From Methanococcoides sp. (GTDB lineage Archaea; Halobacteriota; Methanosarcinia; Methanosarcinales; Methanosarcinaceae): a stretch of DNA of 64,000 bases. Where the stretch lies: NCBI GenBank assembly GCA_021108275.1, contig JAIORD010000014.1, forward strand, positions 62,001 to 126,000, read 5' to 3'. The notes beneath the pieces are model-generated. The model made no database searches. It had not been told where the DNA came from and worked only from the letters and a program-made list of their open reading frames with translations. Made by a program: the position numbers and the translations under genes. Each line of letters begins with the position of its first letter. Position 1 is the first letter of the stretch. Below, piece after piece: positions 36,863-47,665 of this stretch.

Positions 36863-39088
36863 TTACAGCAGTTCCTTTTGTGTCGGATAATGAGTTTTTT
36901 CATAGTTTTCAATTTGTGAACGTAATTTTGAAATCTCAGTAGTTTCAATTTTGCTTAAATCAGATACTGTTTTCGCCTCTTGAGAATTTTTGATGACCTC
37001 TAGTCCACAGTCTCTTATAAAAGTTCTAATTTCAGGTGCAATCAGGAATTTCTGGCTCAATATTTCATAAAGATCTAAAATAAACTCAAGGCTTAAGAAG
37101 TTTAAAGATACAACATCATCTTTTAGAATATCCTTACGCGTATTTGGATTTAAACTCCCATTCTCTATAATCTTTTTAGTAATTACTAGGATTCCACCCT
37201 TTATTGTGTGTATTACTTCATCTTTTCTGTAAGAGATGGCATAATCCCGTACTTTTACTAATTCAGCTTTTGATAAAGTTTTGTGTTGTTTGCAATCAAC
37301 TACAAAAGCCTCGTTATCTTTTAAACATATTATTCCGTCGGGATTATTTTTCCCACTAATTGCTAAATAATTTCCAAACAAATATTTCAATAAAACATCT
37401 GTCTTTTCCTGTACGAAGTATCCTGATTTGGTTGCAGTGTCATCTTTTTTGAACTCATCGGGATTTTCAAGATATTTAGACAACCAATGACAGGCAAAAC
37501 TTGATTCTTTTTCCAATAACTGTTTGTAATTGTAGACTAAGTAGGTTTTTATGTTTTGATATAAGTACTGAATTATTTTATTAGATTCACTATTAAGATA
37601 ATAAGACAATATATTGTAAGTGTTTATATCAGATATGATAATATTGTGTATTTTTTCATTTTTCTTATATCTGGTATTAAATCCAAATAGAACAGTGAAA
37701 TAATTATTGTACTTGATATTTTTATCATCACAATAGAGTTTTACTCTTAACTCTATTCTATTCTTCTCTTGATTAATGTCTAAAATCTCAAAAGATTCAG
37801 TGGAGGAACTTGTTTTTATCCCTTTTAAAGAACTGAAAATTGAGGATAAAACGTTCGAATATTTTTCAACATCAAATGCAATTGAATCTTCTGTTTCTGA
37901 TATAACTTTATTTCCAGATAAATGCTCTATGACTGGTTTTGCTTCAATATCTTCTTTTAATATTTCGAGATATTTCTTTTTACTATGATTTGATGAATTG
38001 ATTAAGTTCGAAAAATAGTAGGAGTTTGGCATTTTGTATGCTTTGTCTATTTTTATTCCTAGTTTTTCTATTTCATACACTATTTTTTCTTCAGCATCAT
38101 TTATGTCAATATCTTTATATTTAGAAATAATAGTTAAAGAAAATACGAAGTATTTTTCTTCTACTCCATTTCTTTGTTGTCCATTTTCATTTATAGATAT
38201 TTTAAAAATTATCTCTTTTATTTCCTTTTTTTTCTTTATTTCATAAGGGTAAATAAACTGCAGTTCTTTTATTTTCAATAAATCAGATAAGTCATTGAAG
38301 ATAAATTCAGGATTGACGAATTCATCAATTTCTAGTATATTGTCACCAGTTACTGAAAGATTCAAATTGAAATAAGAACATTTGAGATTGATCTTTTTTA
38401 AAAAAATGTCTTTTTCCCTCAATGCTGAGAACAAGTGTGATGTATTAAATTTAAGAGGTAGCAATTCAGTGATTTCACGCTTACAAATTAAATTGTCATC
38501 AAATTCGTTCATTTGGTTAACAAAAGTGGTACGCTTTCTCTTATAAGCATGAATTTCTAATTTTTTATTTTGCTGATCAACTTTTATTAGTGAAATAGGA
38601 TATAATTTGATAGTCCCTGGTTCGAATGGTGCTAAATAACCACTTTCAGATTTATTAGTAACCAATGCTATCCTTATTATTCCATTTTCATCAATTATTA
38701 GATTTTCATTTGTATCTATTTCCTCTTGTAGGAATAAATTAAATGATTTAATATCTTCTATTAAGAAATTCTCATCTGGCGTAAATTCAAAATCAAATCT
38801 TAAAATTAATAATTTATTAATAAATTGTTGAATGTTTTTTATTTCGTTTATTATCTCGCCATCATTTATATTTTCATCATACACTATATTTAGAACTCCA
38901 ATAAGTTTTCTCCAAAATAATTCATCTTCCATACTTGCATTTTGGATTTCTTGAAGAAAAACATCCCATTTTATTCCGTTCTCATCAAAGTAAGCCTTTG
39001 CAGAATCAAAAAGTTTATTTCCATTTCGATTAAAGAATAAATGTGGTATAATTTTGGTCTTAATTGTCTGTTCATTGTATTCCATCAT
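36863..39088 (-). CDS. Large protein with C-terminal FokI-like PD-(D/E)XK nuclease domain
   Basis: A 741-residue protein inside the BREX operon, overlapping the end of the downstream-half pglX gene by four bases. Residues 1-530 are of unknown fold, lysine- and isoleucine-rich. From about 545 a restriction-endonuclease core is seen: [20 protein letters not shown], then PDG with D584 and [10 protein letters not shown] with D598-C-K600, followed by [11 protein letters not shown] and [12 protein letters not shown], resembling the cleavage domain of FokI-like enzymes. All motif residues are present. It would supply DNA cleavage to a BREX system, which classically does not degrade phage DNA. Its codon use is more AT-rich than pglZ and brxC, hinting at separate acquisition. 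Confidence 0.72.
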   Translation of the reverse strand: MMEYNEQTIKTKIIPHLFFNRNGNKLFDSAKAYFDENGIKWDVFLQEIQNASMEDELFWRKLIGVLNIVYDENINDGEIINEIKNIQQFINKLLILRFDFEFTPDENFLIEDIKSFNLFLQEEIDTNENLIIDENGIIRIALVTNKSESGYLAPFEPGTIKLYPISLIKVDQQNKKLEIHAYKRKRTTFVNQMNEFDDNLICKREITELLPLKFNTSHLFSALREKDIFLKKINLKCSYFNLNLSVTGDNILEIDEFVNPEFIFNDLSDLLKIKELQFIYPYEIKKKKEIKEIIFKISINENGQQRNGVEEKYFVFSLTIISKYKDIDINDAEEKIVYEIEKLGIKIDKAYKMPNSYYFSNLINSSNHSKKKYLEILKEDIEAKPVIEHLSGNKVISETEDSIAFDVEKYSNVLSSIFSSLKGIKTSSSTESFEILDINQEKNRIELRVKLYCDDKNIKYNNYFTVLFGFNTRYKKNEKIHNIIISDINTYNILSYYLNSESNKIIQYLYQNIKTYLVYNYKQLLEKESSFACHWLSKYLENPDEFKKDDTATKSGYFVQEKTDVLLKYLFGNYLAISGKNNPDGIICLKDNEAFVVDCKQHKTLSKAELVKVRDYAISYRKDEVIHTIKGGILVITKKIIENGSLNPNTRKDILKDDVVSLNFLSLEFILDLYEILSQKFLIAPEIRTFIRDCGLEVIKNSQEAKTVSDLSKIETTEISKLRSQIENYEKTHYPTQKELL

Positions 39089-40761
39089 ACCTTCTCCACC
39101 AACCCATCAAACTTCCCGTAATTCACCTTCACACCATCATCCAGATCGATCTCAATATACTCATCAGCCTTGTTCTTCAGCAGCTCATCATAATCTATGA
39201 GTTCCTCGATCATCTTCCCCAGCCTTGCCTTCTCCTGAGCATCCTTGCCGATATCCGACGCTATCATCTCTCTCTTAGCATCCAGCTTACCCTCAAGCTC
39301 CAGCAGGTAATCCGTTCTCATCATTGCAAGAGTGTCATGCCTGTACCTGTGCATGTAAATGAGCGCATTGAAAGCCCTGCCCTTGCCTGAACTGAACTGC
39401 CAGTAGATAGGCTTTTTCTTGTACATCTTCAGATGGTCCTTGTAGAACGACTTCAGGAAATAGTCCCTTATCACAGCCTCCGAGGACTTTTTGCCGTTAC
39501 TTCCCAGAGCCTCTGCAATGAAATCCAGATTCTCAGAAAGCTTCTCATTTCCAAAAGTCACCTTGAGGAACTCCTTGAACCGATTCACGATGTCATCCTC
39601 GAAGTACTCATCCTCAAGTATGGGTATGATGTTGTCCCCATCTGGCATGAAGCTCGGTTCCGGCACCTGCTCCAGATAATCTCCTATCTTCTCACCCTGG
39701 TTCGCAAGCACCAACCCCGGCTTGTCCAGCGAGTACCGCCCGAACATGCACCCTACAGCATAGGAGATGAACTCCTTTATCGTATCAGTAAGCAGCAACG
39801 CTTCAAGCTCATCCTCGCTCTTATTCCCGTTGTAACGATAATGCGGGTTGCATGTCAGCGTTATTTCCGAAAGTGGCACTTCTGGTGTAAGCTCATCCTG
39901 TAGCCCGTAGGCTTCGATGAAAATGCGGTTGTTCTCTTCCTCTAACTGCTGCATCTCCAGTGTCATTTCTCTCCAATGGGCGCGGAGTTTGGTGTAGGTT
40001 TCACGGAGGGTTGGTTGGCGGTATTCGGATTGGAGGAGGGGAAGGGTGGTGAAATCCCAGGAGGATTCGTAGGAGTCCCAGTCGGATTTTGCTATAGAAA
40101 TTAATTTATTGTATAAACTTTCATCTACATTTATTAGGGAGGGAGAAAAAGGTAGTTTTCTTACATCATCGACTTGGAGAGCTAAAGTAGCGTTGAATAG
40201 CATTGTTAAGTACTCAGAAATCCGTGTATTTAAAAATAATAACGTTACTTTTAAGTCATTCTGGTTTTTTACAAAAATACTTGATCCGACTTTATCAAAG
40301 GTTGCATATGAAGGTAAAAATCGAAAACTTTGCTTTGAAGATGCAATTAATGTCCAAGTAATACCTTCTTTAAACCACAAATATTCTGGAATAATTCTAG
40401 CTGATGGATGCTTACGATAGTTTTGTCGAGCTTCTTCAGACCAATCTACTAAATACTCTAAATTTCCAAACCATTTTCGAAATGTTCCTCCTTTGCAATA
40501 AAATACCCATTTTCCGATTTCATGCCCCACTTTAGATTTGTTTACTTCCCAGTGAAACCTTAAATATCGATTATTATTGGCTGTAATATTTTGACCATCT
40601 GAAATACTGGATGCATATATTTGCTGATGCACTGAAAATATTTGTTTCACTTTTTCACTAGCCCAGTATGCAATCGGACTTCCTGGAATATTCTTGAAAT
40701 CAGATGCAGAGGCTCGGTAGAAATTGGCTATGGGAGTGGTTGATGGAGTGTTATTACTCAT
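39085..40761 (-). CDS. pglX: PglX C-terminal half: specificity (target recognition) part as a separate gene
   Basis: A 558-residue protein equal to the second half of BREX type 1 PglX, which is about 1,200 residues in one chain. It begins just before [20 protein letters not shown], continues with [20 protein letters not shown] and [13 protein letters not shown], typical of the target recognition region after the methyltransferase core, and ends with the helical C-terminus [20 protein letters not shown] and [17 protein letters not shown]. It has no SAM motif itself. Its start overlaps the end of the AlbA-type gene by eight bases. It should pair with the methyltransferase half at 42232-44091, much as S and M subunits do in type I enzymes (inference). 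Confidence 0.88.
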   Translation of the reverse strand: MSNNTPSTTPIANFYRASASDFKNIPGSPIAYWASEKVKQIFSVHQQIYASSISDGQNITANNNRYLRFHWEVNKSKVGHEIGKWVFYCKGGTFRKWFGNLEYLVDWSEEARQNYRKHPSARIIPEYLWFKEGITWTLIASSKQSFRFLPSYATFDKVGSSIFVKNQNDLKVTLLFLNTRISEYLTMLFNATLALQVDDVRKLPFSPSLINVDESLYNKLISIAKSDWDSYESSWDFTTLPLLQSEYRQPTLRETYTKLRAHWREMTLEMQQLEEENNRIFIEAYGLQDELTPEVPLSEITLTCNPHYRYNGNKSEDELEALLLTDTIKEFISYAVGCMFGRYSLDKPGLVLANQGEKIGDYLEQVPEPSFMPDGDNIIPILEDEYFEDDIVNRFKEFLKVTFGNEKLSENLDFIAEALGSNGKKSSEAVIRDYFLKSFYKDHLKMYKKKPIYWQFSSGKGRAFNALIYMHRYRHDTLAMMRTDYLLELEGKLDAKREMIASDIGKDAQEKARLGKMIEELIDYDELLKNKADEYIEIDLDDGVKVNYGKFDGLVEKV

Positions 40762-42235
40762 GTTTTGTTGCCTCTTCAGTTGGGAAATTCTTACCTTTGG
40801 CCGTCAGGCGGTATTTCTGCAATCTGCTGCTTGGTTTTTCCGGGATTGTCATCTCGATTAGTTCTGCATCAAGTGCAGGATGGAGATAGTTATCCCTGAA
40901 GGTAGGCCGATGTTTGATATTCATAATGTCGCGAAGTTCACTGGAGGATTTTTCTCCGTCCTTAAGTGACAGCAACACTTTTAGAATAGGATTGTCTGAC
41001 TGGGTCGGTGACTGGGTCGGTGACTGGGTCGGTGATCTGGTGTCAGTTTTATTTGTCTCCAAATAACCTTTAGTAGGCACTGCAATAGACTTTGCAAGAT
41101 ATACAGTGAACCTGACCCTCATGCCGATCTCTATAATTTCCGGTTGGGGAAGTCCAAGTTTTTCAGCATCCTTCAGGATACGACGGAAACCACTACCCCA
41201 CTGTTCGATAAGGTCAAGTTCCCTGAAAACTCTGGCAATAACACGATTCCTGATCCTTGAAACACCTTGTTTAACATCCTCGATGGTCATTCCGGGAAGA
41301 AGGATACCTGGATTCTCAATCTCTATCCTGTCATCAAAAAAGGACACCCTTATAGGTGCACCCTTTTGAGAATAATCTGCATGAACAATAGCATTTATAA
41401 GAGCTTCACGAAGGATGGTAAGAGGAATACTCCATACGTCCTTACGCCTGATCTCTGAGAAATCGGCACCTTTAAATGCATGTTTTTTCAGGAAGAGCAT
41501 CACGGACTCAACAGAGCCTGGTAGGTCTTCGTGTATCTCAGTATGGTCAAAAATATATGCTTTATCCTTTCCCTTGAAACGCCCGCACTGAATCCAAGCA
41601 TCCGGGAAATGGAAATCCCTGTTCATTCCAAAGAGAAGCATAGAACCCGTCGTGGGAACCAATTTACCCTGTTCCTGGGCCAGAAGTTTAAGAGTGATTA
41701 ATTCCTCTTCGTTCAGCTCCCTTACTCCCTTAAAGTGTTTTTTAGCAACCTCAAGGTCAAGGTCGCTGGCAGACAGATCAGGCATCGACATTTCATCAAA
41801 AGAAACACCTGAGGCACTTCTCTGAAGCTCAGCAATAAGCTCCCGGTCAGCTTTCCGGTTAGTAGACCCAAGTCTTACATAAACGCCATCAATATGTCCT
41901 TCTTTCTTTACCCAATGAGGACGTGAACCACTCGGATACACCTCAACACCCAACAAGGTCTTACCTTCCACTGTCATCAGTTCAACATTTGGAACAAGCC
42001 TCGGGGAAATGTTGTCAGCAATAAGACTACAAAGACGCTCTTCTTCATCAAGTGGATTCGAGACATCTGTAATCTCCTTAGTCCCATCTTCAACACCAAT
42101 GAACAGGCTCCCTCCAGCCGTGTTGGCAAACGCTACAAGCGTCTTGATAATGTTCTTTGGCGAGGAGATATCACGCTTGAACTCCAGCGTCTTGCCCTCG
42201 GGCATAGCAATAAGTTGAGAGGGCGGCAGATTCAT
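40754..42235 (-). CDS. AlbA_2/Schlafen-type ATP-binding transcriptional regulator nested between the pglX halves
   Basis: A 493-residue protein. Residues 10-125 are the AlbA_2 (Schlafen AlbA, AAA_4) domain: [37 protein letters not shown] and [17 protein letters not shown]. Residues 270-380 are a HATPase_c_4-like domain: [36 protein letters not shown] and [13 protein letters not shown] linker with three SPTQ units leads to a C-terminal winged helix ([28 protein letters not shown]). Such proteins are common next to restriction systems and are thought to regulate transcription. Start overlaps the upstream pglX half by four bases (ATGA), and its end overlaps the downstream half by eight, so translation of all three is coupled. 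Confidence 0.85.
   Translation of the reverse strand: MNLPPSQLIAMPEGKTLEFKRDISSPKNIIKTLVAFANTAGGSLFIGVEDGTKEITDVSNPLDEEERLCSLIADNISPRLVPNVELMTVEGKTLLGVEVYPSGSRPHWVKKEGHIDGVYVRLGSTNRKADRELIAELQRSASGVSFDEMSMPDLSASDLDLEVAKKHFKGVRELNEEELITLKLLAQEQGKLVPTTGSMLLFGMNRDFHFPDAWIQCGRFKGKDKAYIFDHTEIHEDLPGSVESVMLFLKKHAFKGADFSEIRRKDVWSIPLTILREALINAIVHADYSQKGAPIRVSFFDDRIEIENPGILLPGMTIEDVKQGVSRIRNRVIARVFRELDLIEQWGSGFRRILKDAEKLGLPQPEIIEIGMRVRFTVYLAKSIAVPTKGYLETNKTDTRSPTQSPTQSPTQSDNPILKVLLSLKDGEKSSSELRDIMNIKHRPTFRDNYLHPALDAELIEMTIPEKPSSRLQKYRLTAKGKNFPTEEATKHE
41000..41035. repeat. Three perfect 12-bp tandem repeats
   Basis: GACTGGGTCGGT occurs three times in tandem inside the AlbA-type gene and encodes the SPTQ linker units. 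As the unit is four codons long, copy number changes would vary linker length without breaking the frame. Confidence 0.85.
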
Positions 42236-44091
42236 TGCTCCTCCATATCATAGGCACTGGTATTTCTCACCTGCATGACCGCTGCACGCAACCATGCATT
42301 TTTCTCAGCTTCACTGTTGCCATCCACAAGCCGGATATAAGCACCCTTATACTCAGGATGCTGTGCATTCTCAATAACAAAAGCTGTGGTTGAAACGACC
42401 TCACCGCTGATACTGTCAAAGGCCCGGGGTCCAAGATGTGCCATGGATAATATGGTATGTTCATCCAAAATGCTCGCTCGGAGCTTTTCAAAGGATGACA
42501 GGAACATCCAACTCTGCATGGTGATCATCGCGACCATGCCTTTCTGCATTGCAAGATCAAGGTTACGATCAATGAACATAGCAAAGAAATCGGATTTGCT
42601 GTTGGGATAATTGTCCTTGGCAAAGCTCTTTAGCTTCTCATTCATACCTTTGCCACCCATGTATGGCGGATTGGCGACGACAACATGATACTTTGGGCTG
42701 AGGTAATCTACCTGATTCAAAGCTTGCAGAACTTTTTGGTGAGTGCTGAAGACGGTAAGATTACTGGAAAGGTTCTTCTCGCTTAGCATCAGCCGGATGT
42801 CCGATACGTTTGTGTTGGCTGGACGGATTAAAGAGCCGAAGTTGTCAGCCTCCTCAAATTGGCGCAGGGTAAGTTGCAGGTTGGTGGTGGATAGATTGCT
42901 TCCAATAGCTGCTAAGTATGACTGCAGCTCATCATTTTCAAAAGAGATGCTCTGCAAAACGCATATATTGGGCTGGACTGGATTTTGGAAGAACTTACGG
43001 TTCTTTTTCCTGGCCTTCATTGTAAGGGCAAAGGCTGCCAGTTCTCCTGCACGCTTGTCTATTTCAATACCGAAGAGATTGTGGGTAAGTATCATCTCCG
43101 GGATCTCGGAGTGGTCATAGCCTTCCTCCTCGTAGATGGCATACAGCAGATCAAAGGCATAGACCAGCATATGTCCAGAACCACAGGCGGGGTCGCATAA
43201 CCGGATGTCCTCCGGTGAATTCAACTTAAGGAAATCGGTTTCGGATTGTTCTGGCTTTATATAGTAGTCCATCCGTTCGGACAGCCGCGAAGTGGGACGG
43301 TTTAGCATCCATAAACGTCCCAGGGAGTTCTCCACAAGGTAGCGAACGATCCAGTGAGGTGTGAACAACTGGGTAGCTGCAGGGATGTTCTCTTTGCTTA
43401 TCTTGACGTTCTTCTGCAGCTTCTTGAAAACTTTATCTTTTTTGGGAGCGATGTAGTCCTGGTATATCCAGCCGATGATCTCTACTTCCCTCCAATCGTC
43501 CTCAGGGATTATCTCATTAATATCCTTCACAATAGAATCAATGTGCAGTAATTTCTCTGGGAACAGAAGTTCAGTGTAATCTTCTAGTTTCTCGAACATG
43601 AAAGGCATAGTACGGTTCAGGTAGTTGCACAGATGCAATATCAGGTACTTGTACAACTCTTCATCCTCGTTCTCAGCCTTCATGTTAAGAACTTTATCTG
43701 ATTCAAGGTCCAGGAAATCCAGCTCTAGAACATGGGTAATAATGCCAGGTTCGGTCCTGTCTGAATCATCGGAAGTGAACACATTTACAGAGATATAATC
43801 GTTAACCTCCATGAACTTCAGGGCAACAAAACGGTTGAACCAGGTATAAGTGACCTCTTCCATCACCTGTTCATAGCCCTTATGTTTAACTTCCTTCACC
43901 AGTTGCTCTCTCGGTTTATGGATAATCTTGTTATGAACCTTGCCACCTATAACAATAGAATCCGAATGTTCGGAATCCACAGGCCTGATTTCTTTTGGAA
44001 GGATACCGTAGAATGCAGCTCTATCCTTCACTTCCTTGAGGAGCTTATTCCGCACCGTATCCGATAATTTTACAACACTTGCTTTATCCAT
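42232..44091 (-). CDS. pglX: PglX N-terminal half: adenine-specific DNA methyltransferase core as a separate gene
   Basis: A 619-residue protein equal to the first half of BREX type 1 PglX. The N-terminal helical domain contains EEVTYTWFNRFVALKFMEVN. The methyltransferase core has the TPHWIVRYLVENSLGRLW segment, SAM motif I RLCDPACGSGHMLVYAFD (D300), ELAAFALTMKARKKNR, and the catalytic motif IV VVVANPPYMGGKGMN (N474), as in N6-adenine methyltransferases. It stops after MISEMIDEM-like family positions at DMEEQ, where single-chain PglX continues. Its start is two bases after the brxC stop. It would methylate the BREX self-recognition site only with the specificity half encoded two genes downstream. 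Confidence 0.92.
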   Translation of the reverse strand: MDKASVVKLSDTVRNKLLKEVKDRAAFYGILPKEIRPVDSEHSDSIVIGGKVHNKIIHKPREQLVKEVKHKGYEQVMEEVTYTWFNRFVALKFMEVNDYISVNVFTSDDSDRTEPGIITHVLELDFLDLESDKVLNMKAENEDEELYKYLILHLCNYLNRTMPFMFEKLEDYTELLFPEKLLHIDSIVKDINEIIPEDDWREVEIIGWIYQDYIAPKKDKVFKKLQKNVKISKENIPAATQLFTPHWIVRYLVENSLGRLWMLNRPTSRLSERMDYYIKPEQSETDFLKLNSPEDIRLCDPACGSGHMLVYAFDLLYAIYEEEGYDHSEIPEMILTHNLFGIEIDKRAGELAAFALTMKARKKNRKFFQNPVQPNICVLQSISFENDELQSYLAAIGSNLSTTNLQLTLRQFEEADNFGSLIRPANTNVSDIRLMLSEKNLSSNLTVFSTHQKVLQALNQVDYLSPKYHVVVANPPYMGGKGMNEKLKSFAKDNYPNSKSDFFAMFIDRNLDLAMQKGMVAMITMQSWMFLSSFEKLRASILDEHTILSMAHLGPRAFDSISGEVVSTTAFVIENAQHPEYKGAYIRLVDGNSEAEKNAWLRAAVMQVRNTSAYDMEEQ

Positions 44092-44093
44092 GA

Positions 44094-47000
44094 TCAGAAC
44101 AACCTAACATCGTTTGTTTCAAGTATCTTTACCAGGGATGCCTTCAGTTCTTCGAGGTAAATGTCAAGTTCCTTTTCAGAAGTAATGGTGTCCTTTGACT
44201 TGAAAACTGAAATATCTTTAATGACCCTTGTAGAACGTACAGGAATGGTTACTTCACCATAACCGGTTTCGGGTTCCTTGATAATCTGCAATTGCTTGCT
44301 GATCTTTTCATAGGCCTGGCTTTCAAGAGAATCCAATGTAGTGTATTGTGCCTGCACGAACAAGCAATCCTCAGCCTGTGTGATACGTGTCTTTAGACCA
44401 TAGAGCGGTTGCAGAACAGAATCCATGAACTCCGAAGTGAGTGATGTGGTTCCATTCATCTCCTTTTCTAGTTCTGTAGTAATAGTCGCTATTTCATTGA
44501 ATTTCTCTTCCTTAAGCTCAGAAAGAGTTTCTAAAAGGGCAGTTTCGACCTTATTCTCCAATGGTGGTAGTGACTTGATCTCAGAATAAGGCTCTTCTGA
44601 ACCCAGAATGGTTTCAATTTCCTGCACTCTGGACTTTGTTTCCTCATCCATGAACTGCATGTCTCTCTTGAAATTATCGAGTTTCTTAAGGACCCTTCTG
44701 AATATCTCCACCTTATTGCTTTCGAAGAAAGAGATAACAGGTTCCACCTCTTCACGTGATCGTATCAGTTCTTCCTTTTCATCAGCAACAGTTTGAAGGA
44801 ATGAGGAGGGGTCAGTTACTTTCAGGACACCTTTAAGGAAAGAAGCATAAGCTTTTATCTTCTCTCTACCGGGGAATCTTTTCTCATCTTCATATCTTCC
44901 CTCGATCTGCTCGGTCTTGATATACTCTTTATTGAGCAGGGAGTATGTAAGATCAGAGAGCTCGTTCTCCTTCTCAGGGATATTTGTCTTCTCGAACACC
45001 TCTCTCAGGACAGACTTGACCGTTTTGATAACTTCAACATTTGCCTTTTCCCTTATCTCAAGCACAAGCTTATCTGCGAAATCTTTCCTCGATAGATATC
45101 TCACGATCTCCTCAGCATTTGGTTTCTTGAGGATCAGGTATGTTTTCTGATACCTTAACTTGATCTCATCCTTGGCAAACAGCGTAGCCACAAGACCGGA
45201 TATCGTCATTTCATTCCAGCCATAGGGTTTGCGTCTGAACTTACCTTTGATATCCTGTAGCACAACAACATCATTCTTTTGATGCCTTATGTTCAAATGG
45301 CTCAGCATTTCCTGAAGAGCAAGCTGATTCGTTTCAGAAGTCCCAGCACCGAACTTCTCAAGGTCATCGTCCTGGAGTATTCTAAGGATCTCACTAATAC
45401 TTTCAATATCCTTTGTCACATAGCCAGCTTTCTTGTAAACATTATCAAAGAGCAGGTCAAGACCATCCTTGATCCTTTCCTTAGGATTCGTCTTCTCGAT
45501 GCTTGTAACTTCCTTTCCATCAACGAATATCCTTGCCTCGGAAACTCCTTTTTCCATTGACTTCTTCGCATCTTCCCTAAGTTTACTTTCATCGATCCTT
45601 TTGCCACTGTGGATCTCCCTTACCTCTCCGATATTCGTGTTAGAAGTGTGCTGTGTCAGATATTTGTTGATCCGAAGGTAATCACGTATCTGCTTAACGA
45701 ACTCAGCATCCTGTGGGAATACAAAAAGAAGAGTGTCAGTGGAATCCACATTGCTTAAGTTTTCCCCACTCAACGATCTCTGACCGCTTCCCCTCAATTC
45801 ATCATCAGACAGAGATGTCAGGAACTTGATGGTCAGGTCTGCGCCTGTTGTAGATTTGGTCTTATCGTCAATGGACTTGTGGAACTTATAATCCTTATAC
45901 TTAGCAGGACATATATCCTCAAAGATATACGTGAACATCTCATCCAGGATCCGATGGTTCTCAATATCGATGTTCTTTATCTCTCTGCTTATCTCCTGTT
46001 CTTCATTAGTTAGGAAATAATACCTGTCACTGGATTTGTTGATAAGGGTCTGTGCCTCTAAGCGCTGGAGTGATGCAGATATTCTTTCTTTCAACTTTCT
46101 CTTGTCTTCATCGACCTGAGACATCGAAAGCACTACAAGGTTGTCCAGACTAGGTTGCAGCACATTCACATGCCTTATCATGAAAAGTATCTTCAGGATT
46201 TCACAATCTTCATCCTCAAGGTGATCATTGTACTTTGCCTGTTCAATAGTACGTGTAATGATGGGGTCAAGAAAGCTTTCTATCGTATTATAGAATGTGG
46301 AAAATGGTACAAGCACACCAAGTTCACTCTCAGCATACTTTTCACTCGCCTCCTTAAATGCACTGAGCATGGACCGCTCACCCTTTGCAAGATGTTTTCC
46401 TGTAAAACCGGTCTCCCTGATCTTATCGAATACCTTCTGCAGCACAAAGAACTGATAAGGCACAAAGGGATAAACATTCACAAAATCCTCATCTCCTTTG
46501 TAAAGCTTCATTTCAGCCCCACCGGGAGAGAAGGTAAGTAGGTTTTTCATTATCGTCTTTTTGTCCGTATAATAAGAGGTCAAAGACTCCTCATAAACCC
46601 TTTTCTTTGCTAATATCCTTTTCTTTATGACCTCGTCCACATTAGCACTGGAAAGGCTCAAACGTGTATCAAAACGTCCCTGGATCTTAGAGAAATCTTT
46701 CCCTTTTACATGCTCTTTTGTGACCGTATCAATATCTGCCTGAGATGTAACAACAACCCACGCCTTCCCTGCAAGCTTTGTCCCAAGCTCCTCAACAACG
46801 GTCTGCAGGTTAAGCATGAGCTCACTGTTCTCACCAATGTACTGTCCAACCTCATCAATAAGGAAGATCACCTGATGGTCCTTACCCTTTGAATCACAGT
46901 ACTTCTTCACTTTCTCAGCAAATTTTTCATTACTAAAACTATAGTTACTGCCATCGCTCTCAAACAGTCTAATGAGGGCATCTCTGCTTTGATACTCACA

Positions 47001-47651
47001 ATTGACAAGAGCCTCGATAATATCATCCTGCTCAAACGCATAGGTATCCCGTTTCTCTTCCCAGGAATCACCATTTATCCGCTTGAATTCGTCTTTGAAC
47101 TTTTCATAAAGACCTTTGTTGGTCAGATCTTCTTCCATTTCAGCGATCCAAAGAACATCCCCGAAAAAGCCTCTATTTTCATTGAAAACCCTCATCAGGA
47201 TATTCACAATAAGTTCATTGCCTCGGTTAAGGGTGTTTGCCTTAGAATCAATATTGAAAAGGATAACATCCTTTGTACCATGATTTACAGCTTTTTCAAT
47301 AGTAGTAAATAACTGAGGATCATCTATTTTTTCCCTGAAGAATTCTAGGGCTGATTTATCCTTTACAACCCGGTTCTCCAGAAGGTAGGATATCATCTTG
47401 ATAAAATGGGATTTACCCGAACCAAAGAAACCGGATACCCATACACCCACCTTATCCGTTGGAGTCTCCGTGGCATTGAAGTATCTATCAAAGAAAAGGT
47501 CAAGATGTTTCAATGATTCCCTTGTAACCACATATTCATCAAGTTCAGTATATACGTTCTCATCATCTTCCTGATCGACCTTAATGACACCATTTATCTC
47601 TCTCTTGATGTCTTTCAGGAAGATGTCTTGAATCTTCATCACATTTGTCAT
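44094..47651 (-). CDS. brxC: BREX protein BrxC, large P-loop ATPase
   Basis: An 1185-residue BrxC. It starts MKIQDIFLKDIKREINGVIK and YVVTRESLKHLDLFFDRYFN, the BrxC signature, and has the Walker A motif VWVSGFFGSGKSHFIKM (K80). The Walker B-like strand VIFLIDEVGQYIGEN lies near residue 267. The rest is helical with coiled-coil stretches near the C-terminus (residues 1000-1100). BrxC is the ATPase scaffold of BREX complexes together with BrxB, PglX and PglZ. It is 14 bases downstream of brxB and two bases upstream of the pglX methyltransferase half. Confidence 0.94.
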   Translation of the reverse strand: MTNVMKIQDIFLKDIKREINGVIKVDQEDDENVYTELDEYVVTRESLKHLDLFFDRYFNATETPTDKVGVWVSGFFGSGKSHFIKMISYLLENRVVKDKSALEFFREKIDDPQLFTTIEKAVNHGTKDVILFNIDSKANTLNRGNELIVNILMRVFNENRGFFGDVLWIAEMEEDLTNKGLYEKFKDEFKRINGDSWEEKRDTYAFEQDDIIEALVNCEYQSRDALIRLFESDGSNYSFSNEKFAEKVKKYCDSKGKDHQVIFLIDEVGQYIGENSELMLNLQTVVEELGTKLAGKAWVVVTSQADIDTVTKEHVKGKDFSKIQGRFDTRLSLSSANVDEVIKKRILAKKRVYEESLTSYYTDKKTIMKNLLTFSPGGAEMKLYKGDEDFVNVYPFVPYQFFVLQKVFDKIRETGFTGKHLAKGERSMLSAFKEASEKYAESELGVLVPFSTFYNTIESFLDPIITRTIEQAKYNDHLEDEDCEILKILFMIRHVNVLQPSLDNLVVLSMSQVDEDKRKLKERISASLQRLEAQTLINKSSDRYYFLTNEEQEISREIKNIDIENHRILDEMFTYIFEDICPAKYKDYKFHKSIDDKTKSTTGADLTIKFLTSLSDDELRGSGQRSLSGENLSNVDSTDTLLFVFPQDAEFVKQIRDYLRINKYLTQHTSNTNIGEVREIHSGKRIDESKLREDAKKSMEKGVSEARIFVDGKEVTSIEKTNPKERIKDGLDLLFDNVYKKAGYVTKDIESISEILRILQDDDLEKFGAGTSETNQLALQEMLSHLNIRHQKNDVVVLQDIKGKFRRKPYGWNEMTISGLVATLFAKDEIKLRYQKTYLILKKPNAEEIVRYLSRKDFADKLVLEIREKANVEVIKTVKSVLREVFEKTNIPEKENELSDLTYSLLNKEYIKTEQIEGRYEDEKRFPGREKIKAYASFLKGVLKVTDPSSFLQTVADEKEELIRSREEVEPVISFFESNKVEIFRRVLKKLDNFKRDMQFMDEETKSRVQEIETILGSEEPYSEIKSLPPLENKVETALLETLSELKEEKFNEIATITTELEKEMNGTTSLTSEFMDSVLQPLYGLKTRITQAEDCLFVQAQYTTLDSLESQAYEKISKQLQIIKEPETGYGEVTIPVRSTRVIKDISVFKSKDTITSEKELDIYLEELKASLVKILETNDVRLF

Positions 47652-47665
47652 TTACTAAACAATCC

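Noticed and set aside
41000-41035. 12-bp repeats as an on/off phase-variation switch
   Set aside because: The unit is a multiple of three, so copy changes cannot shift the frame.
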